Origin: Brachionus rotundiformis
Taxonomy: Eukaryota; Rotifera; Eurotatoria; Ploima; Brachionidae
Direction of reading: 5' to 3'
DNA length: 64,000 bases
NCBI GenBank assembly: GCA_016802295.1
Contig: JAESIW010000010.1
Coordinates: 1 to 64,000, forward strand
Each line of letters begins with the position of its first letter. Within the stretch, counting starts at the first letter, position 1. The notes under the pieces were generated by a model. It searched no databases. It was not told where the DNA came from and saw nothing but the letters and a program-made list of their open reading frames with translations. Shown here piece after piece: positions 11,043-22,878 of this stretch. A program made the translations under genes and the position numbers.

Positions 11043-14000
11043 TTATCCAGTCTTTATGAGAAGAGACATACCAGTATCAGAATGAGAATCGATAAAGCAA
11101 TGCAGCATCCAAAATCCTGGATTATCGGCCACAAATCTAATGATTGTGTATCCTCCAGTTGGTATTGAGGCCGTGTCTTTTATTACTGGTCTATTAAAAT
11201 TTCGCTTCAACTTTCCCAGTAAGTCAAGTTGTTTTACTTCATCATTGGTTAGGTAGCCATCTTCTTTTCCTTTTAACTTATCCATGCCAACTACAGCAAA
11301 ATCATGTCCATGCAAATAAATTATATGCTTTTCGAAAAATCCATTTCCATCAACCAGAACCATTTCAACCATTTCATTCAGTTTTAATTCCAAATAGTGC
11401 GTACATTCACAAAAGCTGGATTGTTCAGCACAAGTTGATTTTGTTTGATTGCATAAATTTAAACTACCACTAAGCTCTTTCCAATTGAGCATAACTGGCT
11501 TGGAAGGCATTTCAAACTTTTTGTTGTCAATTAGCGATGCATACCATGTGTTAACAGAGCTGTTAAATGGATATTTTTCAGAACTGTGGAATTCCGGGTC
11601 ATCAAAGGGCTTTAGGTCAAAGTTTAAGAAAAAAACCCTATCCGGCTTGCCAGAAATATTTTTAATAAAATCTTGATTATAATTGTCTGGTGATTTTAAA
11701 TCCAAATAATTCTTGATGCCTTGGGTTTTTGTTAAAATGGAACTGAATCCGGTACCATTTCTATCAGTATTTTCATACTTTAGGACAGAAGACGAACTTA
11801 AAATGTCTTTTGGCAACGAGTTCTCATATCTTAAGATTGCTCGTTGGAAAATTTTGTTAAAACCACAATTACCTCCTCCTCTTACCTTGATCCAATAATC
11901 TGCAGGTTTATTATTTGCTTTAACTACAAAATCGTACCTTTCACCGCCCAATAAAGTTAAGTATTCCACTTCCAAAGGTTCAACTGGATGACCATCGGCT
12001 TCAATAATGGTAATATTGTGACCATCTATCGAAATTTTCATGATGCAATTTTCAGTAGCGCTACTAATCAGCCTAAATCTGTATCTGAACCCTTCTCTGA
12101 CACAAAAAGTCTCCAAAGGCACTAAAGAATCGCTCTGTTCTGGCGAGACTCCTTTTCCATTAATTAAAATTGAATACTCGCTACCAAAATATCCTGCGTG
12201 TAAATAAGAACCATAAATGCTAATCAATGGATGCTTAAACCATCCATTTAAAATCATATAATGTTGGCTCAGGTCAAAATCGTAAATATCCAATCTTTTA
12301 TCTTTTTTATCCCTTATGATTAATGGTCCAAATATACCATCCTTTAAAAAATAAGACTAAATTAATTAAGGGTTTAAATTTGAAAAAATTAACAAAAATT
12401 AATTTGAAATAAACAATTAGCTAATTTATACGTATTTTAAAGCTAAAGAAAATCTTTATTTTTTCGGAAACTTGGTCAAATTGAAAATAATTTTGGTCAA
12501 TCATGATTGATGATTGCATCGCTGAGAAGTAAAATGTGACATAATTGCAATTAACTTCACTGGTATTAAATAATTTTCTACTGAGATAGCTTGATTTAAA
12601 AATCTTAACATTTGGTTAGACTAGGATACACTTCAAAAATCTTAGCTTCAAAAATTTTTTTACTAAATCAGAGAATCGTCATTAGATAATCAAATTATTT
12701 ATATAATTATTTTTTACCAAATTAAGACTATAAAATGCATTCAAAAATTATGTTCTGTCACCTTTTAAATTGACCAGAACCAGGACTTTTAAATTGAATT
12801 TTAAAATTTGGAACAAAAAACAAAAACAAAATAGCAAAAATGCCAAAGCTCAAGTTCAGAAGGAGCAAAACATGTTCCGTGAATTGTAGCACTTGGTACA
12901 TCCTATGTACCACCATTAGTATGATTCTGCAAAACTCAGAATTTTGTGTACAAAGTATGTACCAGGTGTTTCAACTTACAGAGCATGTTTAATTTTCCAG
13001 GCTTATTGCAGAGTTTTGCAGAATCATACTAATGGTGGTACAAAGGATGTACCAAGTGCTACAAATTTTTTCTTCAAAATAAAAAATTAGAGTGTAGTTA
13101 ACTAAAATCTATCTAAATAAAGTGAAGTTTTCTAATTAATTAAAAGTTGTGTAAAAGTTAAGTTTGATATGCTTTTACTAAACAAGCTTTTTCTAGTTTA
13201 ATACCAAATTGATCCAGAGATGCCAGTAAATACCGAGCTAGGCCTTAGTGTCAAATTATTTTTAAATATAGTACAAATGACCCCATGTTTAAAGACCTAA
13301 AGCGCATTTAAACCTTGGATTTGGCATCATCTTATTAATTGAATACCTTTTGGAAAAATATAACCAAAGAAGTGAAATTTAAAAGACTTAATTCATTTAT
13401 AATTTAAGTCAATTATTAATTTATGACTGTGAAAAAAGCTTCCACAAGTGGTAAACGTTTGGTTATTTTGTAATACTTTTGGCTCATAATAAGTCCAAAT
13501 TAGAAGCTACCAAAAATTTTTTGTATTAGCTTACAGTTCTGGACAATGAAGAGTGCCAAAAATGAGTCCCTGGATCTTGTGCTGTGAACTTGTATTGAAA
13601 AGAAGTATGTGGCAAAATAGGCCATTGGGTGATCATGCTTATTCCGTCCATGTGATTAGCATTCTTTTGCCTAAGCCCATGCCAGTGTATCGCTGCAGTC
13701 CTTTGGGACCTGAGTTTATTGTTTACATTAACGATTATGGTATCATCTTTACAAACTTGGATGTAAGGCCCCGGCAATTGTCTGTTTACTGTTTCAATTG
13801 ATTTGGTGATACCATCTCCCAAAATGCAATCTTCTCGTAGGCAATCGGTAAAATTTTTGGGACAGTTGTAGCAAGCCCGGCTTAAAGTCGAATATGTCTC
13901 CAAAGTAAAATTATAAACACATGTCTTTGGCTCTGTACCAGAGCAGTCTCTAATGCATTCATGATCAATGTATTCTGAAAAAATTATTTTTATAAATTTA

Positions 14001-14095
14001 AAATTGTATATTTTTTTTAATTAAATACTTGGAAAGCTGATAATTAAATCAAAAAGACAAAATAAAAGCTTAGCTCTTATCCAAAACCGATTCAT
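11043..14095 (-). CDS. Secreted laccase-type multicopper oxidase with a degraded trinuclear copper site
   Basis: Three exons: 14095-14029, 13974-13535 and 12341-11043, giving 601 residues in one continuous frame. Exon 1 encodes a signal peptide (MNRFWIRAKLLFCLFDLIIS). Exon 2 holds the Cys-rich insect-laccase lead (ECIRDC, ETYSTLSRACYNC) and copper motifs 1 (IHWHG, DG) and 2. Exon 3 holds the middle cupredoxin and motifs 3 and 4. Family members oxidise phenols, ascorbate or ferrous iron and reduce oxygen to water. Here motif 2 reads HFWHSS instead of HFWHAH, motif 3 HIIYLHGH instead of HPxHLHGH, and motif 4 HCFIDSH instead of HCHIxxH. Three of eight trinuclear histidines are therefore lost, while type 1 ligands (His, Cys, His, axial Met) stay. 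Oxygen reduction is unlikely; electron transfer or copper binding remains possible. Intron 2 contains a foldback repeat. Confidence 0.9.
12800..13080. mobile_element. Foldback element with 53-bp arms
   Basis: Arms at 12885-12937 and 13011-13063 are reverse complements with one mismatch (TGTAGCACTTGGTACATCC outermost). Left of the arm, about 80 bp (GCCAAAGCTCAAGTTCAGAA) belongs to the repeat too, because the same text accompanies the second copy at 31820-32010. It has no coding capacity. It lies in intron 2 of the copper oxidase gene. Confidence 0.75.
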
Positions 14096-14402
14096 TTCTG
14101 AGCATCAACTACTTGAATTACATTTTTATATCTAATTTTATCTAATATCATGATATTAACATGACCTATGATCAAATATCAAATTATTTGAGTCTTTATA
14201 ATGTCAGCAGACAAAAAACTTGACTTTAAAATCTCTAATTTTTAGATACTAAAGTTCCTTTGGTAATTAAAAAGCACCATATGTATCTTTTTTGGTATTT
14301 ATTTTTCCATAATTAAATAAATCTTCTAAAATAATTAAAATTAAAATTATTTTTAAATATTGAATAGCTTTTTTTAAATTAAATACAATTGTTTATTGTT
14401 TA
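14096..14402. other. Copper oxidase promoter region
   Basis: AT-rich, no coding signal. It must contain the upstream control region of the minus-strand copper oxidase; no clear TATA box at a fitting distance was seen. Confidence 0.3.
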
Positions 14403-14990
14403 TTAATTAATAATAACACTAAATATTAAATTGGCAAATAACATATCTAAAGCATCTAAAGCTTGTTGCTTTAGATATGAAGAATTTCCTCCATGATTGT
14501 TGATTTCAATATATGCGTCAATTGTAGATCCATCACCCCATTTAAATTCTTGACCAATACTGGTAATGAAAGAAAAAACCCATATTGAGGTCGTATAGTT
14601 TTCAAAACTTTGCACAAGCTCTCCTTCAACCATTGTTTTTGGCATTGGTAGGATTGCATTTAGATCCTCACAGATTTTTTTGGCTTCGAAATAATTTTCA
14701 GATTGTCCATTTTTAAGGTAGCAAGCATTGGGATTTTGAGCAAACTTTCTCAATTCTGGTGGACATGTTAAACATGCGTTGGCTTTTTTTGACCAATATT
14801 CAGAATTAGAAGCTCTAAATCCTTGTTTCTGGTAAGATGATGAATTTTGTGGTTGATTTTCAAATGTAATATTCCCAGACAAAAATCCATAAAATAGAAG
14901 GCATGTTTTTTTCTTGGATTCAAAAATGGCATAAGTACAATTTGAGCATCTCTGGCATTTGGTAATGCCGTATTTTGAAATTTTTCAGAC
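14403..14990 (-). pseudogene. C-type-lectin-like gene fragment
   Basis: An open minus-strand segment reads KCQRCSNCTYAIFESKKKTC (apple/PAN-like cysteine spacing), then CLTCPPELRKF, CYLKNGQSE, FEAKKICEDLNAILPMP and WVF..WGDGSTIDAYIE. That is the first two-thirds of a C-type lectin fold. The final conserved cysteines are absent; the frame ends at 14403 after a non-lectin tail. Upstream, the protein-like reading (KNMSPSEVAG) continues in another frame, so there is a frame break near 14975 or an unseen intron. No start codon or signal peptide could be placed. It may be a broken gene, or the 5' part of one whose last exon was lost. Confidence 0.45.
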
Positions 14991-15385
14991 CTGAGCCAGC
15001 TACTTCACTTGGTGACATGTTCTTTATGTGAAAAATAGTCGACCAACATCTTAAAAAGCTAGCAATCAAGCAGAGTTGTCTTTAAGTCACAAGTCATAAG
15101 TCAAGTCAAGTCAATAACTTTATTATTTATGCCTTTTTAATTAATAAATATTTTTTTAAAATTTTTCCTTCATATATTTTCCTTTCTTAACTATTACATA
15201 AAAAAATTGAAATTAAGTCACCACTATGACTTAGTAAAAAAAAGTCAAGTCAAGACTTTGACTTGATATTTATACAGATAACTCGTTTATTAAAATAATT
15301 AAAAAGTTAAAAGAAATTTTCTTTATTAATTTAAAAATTGGTCAAAAAATTTTGAAAAATGATTTTACCAATTGATTAATCGAAT
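14991..15385. other. Spacer between lectin fragment and NOS copy 2 3' end
   Basis: AT-rich, with repeated AAGTCAAGTCAAG-type runs near 15090-15260 (short direct and inverted TCAAGT units). Nothing coding was recognised apart from the frame-shifted lectin reading near 15000. Confidence 0.3.
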
Positions 15386-18300
15386 CTAAGAATTGAACAA
15401 ATCTTCATGATATCTGTTAGTGGTTTTCATATCTTGAATGTAAGCCTCAACCTCTTCATTTGAATTGAATCGGTCTTTCTCTTGGAAAACTGATTTCAAT
15501 TTGTCAATAACCTCGGAGGCCAAAACTTTCCGGCTACAAACATAAACATGGGCGTTTTGGTTCAAAATTAGTTGGCTTATTCTTTCCGAGTGTTGACCAA
15601 TCTTATCTTGGACATATTCCTTAAAATATTAGAAATAATTTTATCTATTTTTTTCTCTTGTGAAATTAAAATAACTTTTGGAAAATTGGAATCTCTGCTG
15701 AAGGCAACATGGAACTCAGTGAGGACATTTTTTTCTTTGAGCGTCTCAAGCTCGTTCATGTACAAGAAGTCTTTCTGTTTTTCTCTACAGCCATAAAAGA
15801 GAATAAATTCACCAAATTGTTTATCTGTCGAATTTTGGATCTGTCTACTTCGTTCTGTCCAAAAACTCCTGAAAGGTGCAATTCCGCATCCAGTGCAAAT
15901 CATAATTATTGGAATCGAGGTGTCATCAGGCATTGTGAACTTGTTGCCCCTTTATTTAAACTATAAGTCTCTTATAAGCAGACCAATTTCATACTTTATT
16001 ATCTCTCCAGGAATGATTGTTCCCAGTTGAGCTTGTTCTAGAAAATTGGAACAAACTCCGTAATGGACAGAGCCATAGGCTTCTGATCTGTATTGGTAAA
16101 CTCCAATGGTTATGTCGAGTTCATTCGAAGCAGTTGTTTGTGATGAGCTAATGCTGTAAAAACGTGATTTCATATGTGGCAGCACTGCTAGCAAAGTATT
16201 AATGTCTGGGTTAACAGAAAAGTTAGTCTTCAGAACATCGACCAAATTTGGATAATCTGTTTTCCAATTTTCATATGCTTTCCAGTCCTTGAGGAAAAAG
16301 TTAACCAAAATTTTCAACAACTTGGAAAAAAGTATACAGATGCCAAAAATTCGAGTCTCTCTCTGTCTTTTTCATTCAAAGCCTGGGATGCAAGCATCTT
16401 AAGAGCCTCTTGTGAGAGCGGTTTAGTGATGTCAAAGTATTGGGTCAAAGCTTGTCTAATTGACATTATTGGATACTTTTTGTCACTCAACCAAAGTTCA
16501 TTTACATCTTGGAACAAAAAAATTATGAAAAAAAATTTTGGTAAACGATGGTAAAGATGGGTGGAGCACTTTAGAGAAATTTTAAATAGACCAGAACCTA
16601 AGAAGACTAAACACCCTGAACCAGCTAGCAACCACCTCGATATTAACATTGAAGTACCAAGCCTAAAAGAAATTCAGGCTGCTGTAAAAGCTCTCAAAAA
16701 CAGGAAAGCTCTGGGTATTGATGGTGTCACGGTAGAAATGCTAAAAGCTGATGGAAGGTGTACAATAGAGATATTACACGATTTCTTCAGTAATCTATGG
16801 CGGCAAGAAGTCATACCAGAGGACTGGTCAAGAGGTCTCATAGTTAAGCTTCCGAAAAAAGTCATGAAATGATATGAGATAATTGTAGAGGAATAACACT
16901 TCTACCAATAGCAAGCAAGCATTCTGCGGAATAATTTTGGGAAGAATCAGAGGTGCTTTGGGTGCTTTACTAAGGGAAGAGCAAACAGGATTTAGTAGAG
17001 GCAGAGGATGCAAATACCAGATATTTTTGCTATAAGAAACAAAGTCTGGAATGGAATAGCCCATTGTTCCTAAACTTTGTTGACTTCAAGAAAGCCTTTG
17101 ATAGTATACACAGAAAACCCTTTGGGCCATATTAAGAAAGTATGGCCTGCCACAGAAAATAGTTAACTTGATTAAACTCTCCTATGAGAAGTTCGAGTGT
17201 AGCTTAAGTCTGGAAAAAGGACAATCTGAGAGCTTCAAAGTGTGTACACTAGTCTGACAAGGATGTGTTTCATTACGACACCATTGCTACTATGATTATT
17301 ATGTCATGAGGAAAGCCATCTCGATCCCGAGGGGTATACAATCGGAATCCGATTACCTTAGATGGTACACAAATTGAGTGTGTTAATAAATTTACTTACT
17401 TAGGAAGTATCATAAGTGAAAAAATGGGAACTCATAAAGACATTAAGAATAGACTTTTAAAAGCAAAAGGAGTGTTTGCCAGACTCAAACCAGTGTGGAA
17501 AGGAAACAAAAATCAAGATATACAATATTGTAGTGAATGCTGGGGAGTGTCCGAGTTAGATAGAAAAAGCCTGAACACGTTCCATACAAGTAGCCTGGAG
17601 TGAATAAGGAAAAAAAATGGTAAAACAGACATTTACCAATATGTCCTCTACATGTATCTTAAGATTTTTTAATAAATTTTTTAATGGCAGATAAGGAATC
17701 TAATTTTAAAAATTTATCTCAAGTCAAAATAGATAATTATTTTTAATTTTGTTAGTGTTAAAATTAAAATTGAGAAGAATTTAAGAATAAAGTTATTTTT
17801 ATAAATTTTTTACTTTTATTTTGTCACATTTTATTTATATCCCTTAAAAATTAAAGAAAGGAAGTGGTGATACTGTATTTAAATTTATAATGATAATTTT
17901 TTGAATGTAATGTTAATTCTTTCAAAAATAAACATTTTTAAACTTTTTTAATGTATTTAATTCAAATCTAATTTACTCTGTCAATTGGTAAATTACTAAA
18001 TTTAGTAAAATTTTATCCAAATTCAATTAAAGACTGCGTAATAGCTTCAAAATAATATTCTGTTTATCTACCAATTTTAGCTTTTTATCTTATATTCAAT
18101 TAGATATGAAATAAAAAAAGAAACATTTGATAAAAATAATTAATTATTGTCTTACTTGCAGATAAACTCTCGTCAAATACTTCGAATTTAACAAGCTCAT
18201 CATAATTGGGGTTGTTGTTAAGTCTTGACAGAATGAAGTCCACATACTCTTTTCTGTTTTGACCAAATAACTCAATATGGTTACCAGGAGCGTAGTTGAT

Positions 18301-21300
18301 GTCAAAATTTTTTGCTCTCAGTTTTATTCTGAGGATCGATTCACTTAATTAAATAAATTAGAAAATATTTAATAAAATTTTATTGAATAAATTATTCTTA
18401 ATATTTGATTCTAAAGAATACTTTTTAACAAGAAAAACTTTTGCTACCAAATGCCTGGCTAAGAAATCTTGATCGAAATAAACTAATTTCCGTAGGGTAA
18501 ATAGTTGGTAGGACTTTGTGAATCTGGAAACGGGAATTTGTACGAATAAGATTTAGTTTTTCTGATACCAAATTTTATAAAAAAGAGAAATATTTCTATT
18601 TTAGGGTATTTGATCAATTAAAACTTTAAAATAATTATCAAAAATTATAAAGACTCAAATAAAAAAATAAGAACAAATTTAAATTAGATAAGCTTTTTAA
18701 AATTTAGTACACACTTGTTGGGCTGATGTCCGAGAATTTCTTTTTGCACAATTTCAAAAGGTCTCAAATTTTTTTCATAAATGTTGGACAAATTGGTTGA
18801 CATGTTGTTGACCATCAATCTGTTGCCATTGAATGGAAAAGACCTAAGCCTTATCTTTTTAGAATGAAGGAGCTTCGAGTCCAGGATTTTATCTATTTCG
18901 TCTTGTCTAATTCTCAAATTTTTCTTAAACTCGCTAAAGGATGCCTTTAAAATTATTTAAAAAATAAAAAAATATTAATTTTTTATCTTAATTTTATAAA
19001 ATATGCTTTTACCATTAGAACATTTTTTAGCCATGAATACATGGTTTTTTCCTCATCTTTGACTTGATCGGCAATGTTTATCGGATAAATCTCACTCAAT
19101 TGTAAATGCTTGAAAAAAGACTGGATCAATTTGGGAAATGCTCCGAAATTGTAGCAATATGTAGAGTCGCCAAAGCCAAGAATGCTGTATCGCACATGTG
19201 GATATGATTTTTGAATTGATGACGCCTCTGTATCCAGTTGAATCTCACCTCTAGTTTAATTTTTATTTGTTTTTATTTTTTAATAAATTAAATTTAAAAT
19301 TCTTCTACTTTTTTATTCTGTTCATTAAGTCTTCCAGTGTTTTGCCATTAGTCGGTGAATCGCCATTGCCAGTCGTGCTAGCCAAAGCTAGTACCAAATT
19401 TTCTGAGTCAAGATCAGACAGATTGTAGTCATTAATGCAGCGTAGCTGATTAATTGAATTAAATAATCTTTTTTCCAATATTTTTAATTGATAATTCCTA
19501 CCTTTGTATTGAAAGCCTTGCTGAAAACATTAAAAGTTATCTCGGCGAAATTTTTGGACTTTCCAGTTTGGCTTGCGTAAAGAATGCAACATTTGGGTCT
19601 TTTTTTCAGCTTGGCATTTGCAGACAATATAAATGGAAGCACACATTTTACCAGAGTTCTGAATTTGATTTTGTTTTTTGGCAGTCCAGGCATTTCCTAA
19701 ATTGACAGAAAATAATTACACAATTTTGCCAAGAAAATGGTTGCATCAAGTACTTGATACTCAAAATAGGGTTTAATGACATAATTGAGCATTTCCATTC
19801 CGAATATAGGAGTAATATGGCCAGAAATAGGAGGGGTTATCCAAACCCAGTCACCAGGTGTTCCTCCTCTAATTCTCATCTCGTTCTCCCAGTGTTTTAC
19901 AAACGATTCAGAGGCTGTGTGATGGTCGACAATGGTAACACCGACTTTGTTAAACGAATATAAAATGGCCTTATTAAGTTCCACTAAAACTTCATCTCTC
20001 CATAAAGAAATGTTGTTGCTAGTGTCCAAATCCAACACCTTGGCAATCACTCTGAGCTTGTCGAGCCTACTTGGTTCAGTTAGATCACGGCCTATTTCGG
20101 TATTCATATACCAGCCATTAAATGGCACACAGTTGAAATAGATTCCACCTGCATCTAATAGCAACGAGGAAACTGCTGGAACAGCATACCATTTAAGCTT
20201 TAAGCTTTTGAATGCTTCATATCTTTAAATACAATTAATTTAGTAATATTCAAAAATATAATTATCTCTAATTAGTACTCCCAGCAATCTTAAAGATTAA
20301 GAATAAAATATTTCGTCTCATCTTTTAGATTATTTTTTACATTATAATCAATTATCAATTAAAAGTTAGATATATTTAGTTAATTACGAAAATATGTGAA
20401 ACTCAATTTCAAGTCTTAATGTGAGATTAGCTTAAGTTTTTGTTAATTGTTCCAAAAAAAGTGGTATCAGTGGTAGGACTACAAATCAGAGATAAGCTAT
20501 TGAAACAGCTGATCAGATGTGGACAGCCAAGTGAAGAGTAAACTTGATAAAAGGCGAAGATAAAAGGTCTTACTAATAGAGAAAGTTACATGTCAAGATT
20601 ATTATTTTATTAGCTCATTTTTTTTACCATAATTAAAATATCTATTCAAGTTTAAAAAAGAGAATTTTTTAATAGAAATGTTTTATAATGATATTTAAAA
20701 AAATCTTTCTAATCATTGCTAATAAAAAAATTTAATTTTAAAATTTAATAATAATAAATGAAGGATGCCTTTAAAAATACTCCCAGTATTTAATTAATTA
20801 CGAAAATATGTGATACTCAAATGGATTATGAAAAGCCAAATTAAATTTTTTTTTTTTCAGCTGTTTTTAGTACCAAGTGGTCATGGGATCAAGGTTCATG
20901 CATAGCTTGTCCGAACTTTGCTTGGTTCCAAGAAGAATTCAGCTAGAAACTTTATATCAGGATATTTTTAAATTGCATTATGAACCTTTACTTAAAAAAA
21001 ACCTTTTTTATCATTGTTAATTTAATTTTGAAAAAATATAATTTTTTAATAAAAATATTTTAAAATAAGATAAAAAAAATTACCTTTTAATTATTAATTA
21101 AGCTATTACAAATACTTAACTATTAACGAAAAGCATAACAGTTTTTGATTTAAAGAAATTTGAAATTATGGTAAAAAAAATAGTTATGATTACCAGTATA
21201 ATTCAATTATAATGACCAGCCAAGGATTTTTAAGTGAAAATTGAGTTCAAATTAGATAGTCTAAACTTTTATCTATTTAAATGGGACAAAATGTAAGATT

Positions 21301-22441
21301 AAAAGAAATTGGTCTGGAGAGTTCATTGAACCAATCAATACCATAGATATCAACAAATAATATTTACTTTGGATGTTCAATGTCCACTTCTAGAACCAAT
21401 TCAGGCGGTATTTCGTACACATCTGGCTTTTGTCCTTCTACTTGCAGCACAAGTGGCAAAACTTCAAACTCTGTCCGCTTTCCTTTCCATCCCAAAGCCT
21501 CGCATACCTTTCATTTAAAAACATTCAAATAATCCACAAAATAATGCTTCTTGTTACCTTGGTAAAAGCTATTTGCGATTTGTCACCAATAGTCTCTGTC
21601 TCGCTTATCTCATAGCCAGCGTAGTTTATCAGCTGACTATTCCATATTCTCATGTCTGGTCTGCCCGGCATCCTCTGGCTGAAAACAGTGATCGCCGACC
21701 TGATGTTTCCTCCATTGGTGGCATATCTCAAATGATCGCACAACATGTCAAACATTTGCCTGGTAGTGGTGCAATGTCTACCATCGAACAACTTTATCTT
21801 TGACCAATTGATTCGGCCAATACACCGGGCTGCATTTCTCCATGCAGTTCGACATCCAAACTCCAATTCGTCAAAGCTTAACTCATAGAATCCTTTCCTC
21901 CTAAAGCATAAGTCTGACTTTTTCAGCCTTTCCAAATGGTCAGGCGAATTTTTTCTTCATAATTATTTAAGTAAAATCTTATAAAACAATTAGATAATTT
22001 TTTTTTTATTTACTTATTTATTGAATCAAAAAACTGGTTTAAAAATTCCCTATTCTCCTCAGCAGCCTCAATTGGCTCCTTGTGCTGATTTATTTTTACC
22101 ACATTATTTTTTAATATAGAACCTTTGCAGTGATTTTCTGTACACCCGAGGCCCTAATTGGCGCATAAGATTAGATAAGATAAAAATAAACTTTCACATT
22201 CATCTACCTGTACTGATTTGTTGTGGAATGTTTCACTAAAGCTTCTACCATCGCTGAAGCTGTTCAGAATGGCCGCCTTGAAAGGACAGCTCAGCACAGT
22301 TCTAGTCTCTTGCAGGGCTTTTCTATGAGTACAAGCACTCTTGGCACTTTTAGTTGACTTAATGGCCGCTTTTTGCACTGAGACGGACACTGCACCACCT
22401 GCCGTCTGAACTTGGTCAAGTTTTTTTTTCAATATGGGCAT
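15386..22441 (-). CDS. NOS: Nitric oxide synthase, copy 2 (apparently intact)
   Basis: Exons: 22441-22208, 22153-22014, 21954-21558, 21507-21368, 20222-19754, 19696-19502, 19445-19309, 19250-19013, 18944-18715, 18343-18156, 16507-16338, 16287-15995, 15949-15676, 15619-15386. The sum is 3339 nt, an uninterrupted frame of 1112 residues. N-terminal oxygenase: zinc CTENHC, heme Cys in RCIGR, VDHHTASESF, ITPPISG, substrate Glu in FGMEMLNY. Basic linker, then FMN ILYASQTGKS, ASTTGNGDSPTNGK and GFGDSTY; FAD PGNH and RFYSISS; NADPH CTGCGIAPFRSFW; C-terminal RYHEDLF. The expected flavoprotein GPGTG is changed to CTGCG and YVCG to YVCS, which may affect NADPH handling. The N-terminus differs from copy 1 (Lys/Ser/Ala-rich). 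Intron 10 carries a LINE, intron 4 a lectin-like scrap. The gene converges on copy 1. Confidence 0.9.
16555..17640 (+). mobile_element. Non-LTR retrotransposon reverse transcriptase remnant
   Basis: The plus strand reads WVEHFREILNRPEP, then LKNRKALGIDGVTVEMLK and SRGLIVKLPKK (the N-terminal part of a LINE RT). After a frame break come FVDFKKAFDSIHR and later LDGTQIECVNKFTYLGSIIS. Motif order is right, but the catalytic YADD block is missing and at least three frame breaks are present. The pattern is RTE-like. It was inserted antisense in intron 10 of NOS copy 2. Confidence 0.75.
20864..20950 (+). other. Lectin-like exon scrap in NOS copy 2 intron 4
   Basis: After a T-run and CAG the plus strand reads STKWSWDQGSCIACPNFAWF to a TAG. 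The spacing W..x..C..CP...F resembles the NSEYWSKKANACLTCPPELR part of the lectin-like fragment at 14403-14990. This segment is absent from the matching intron of NOS copy 1. It is too short to assign firmly. Confidence 0.3.
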
Positions 22442-22822
22442 TTTAGTATTTTTTTTTCAAAATTTTTTCAAAAAGCTTTTATAGAGGATATAACTAGGCC
22501 ATGAATATGCTTTAAGGGTGATTTAAGATCGTATCTATATCAGCTGACTATCATTATTTATATTTAAATAACTCGAGTAGAAAAAAATTTTAATTTTAAT
22601 AAGCCAATTCGGTAAAGATAAAGTCCAACACTTTTAAAAAATGCCTATAGGCTCTCGAGTTACTATTTATCAAAATAAAGATAAAGAAAAATTGTTTCCA
22701 AACACTGCAAGTGTTTAAAAATAAGATATTCATTTTTAGCAAAATATTTTATCTAAATATAAAAAATGGGCATTTTAACAACACATTCCGTTGATTGCCT
22801 TGCCTTCCAAGTACCAACCATC
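22442..22822. other. Divergent spacer between NOS copy 2 and the ferritin cluster
   Basis: A 380-bp region shared by two divergently transcribed genes. It holds a perfect hairpin AAACACT-gca-AGTGTTT near 22700 and no coding frame. Promoters of both NOS copy 2 and ferritin 1 should lie here. Confidence 0.4.
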
Positions 22823-22829
22823 TATAAAA
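22823..22829 (+). promoter_or_regulatory. TATA box of ferritin-like gene 1
   Basis: TATAAAA lies 50 bp before the ATG at 22879, predicting a leader of roughly 20-25 nt. No iron-responsive element (CAGTGN loop with bulged C) is visible between them. Confidence 0.6.
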
Positions 22830-22878
22830 CACTAGCAAAGCAGCTGTAGCCAAGTTTATTCGAACACTTTGTTAAACA

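Noticed and set aside
13553..13801. Plus-strand 82-codon frame over the copper oxidase exon
   Set aside because: Antisense shadow of a strong laccase exon.
22680..22720. Hairpin near ferritin 1 as an iron-responsive element
   Set aside because: AAACACT-gca-AGTGTTT lacks the CAGTGN six-base loop and bulged C, and lies upstream of the TATA box, so it would not be in the mRNA.
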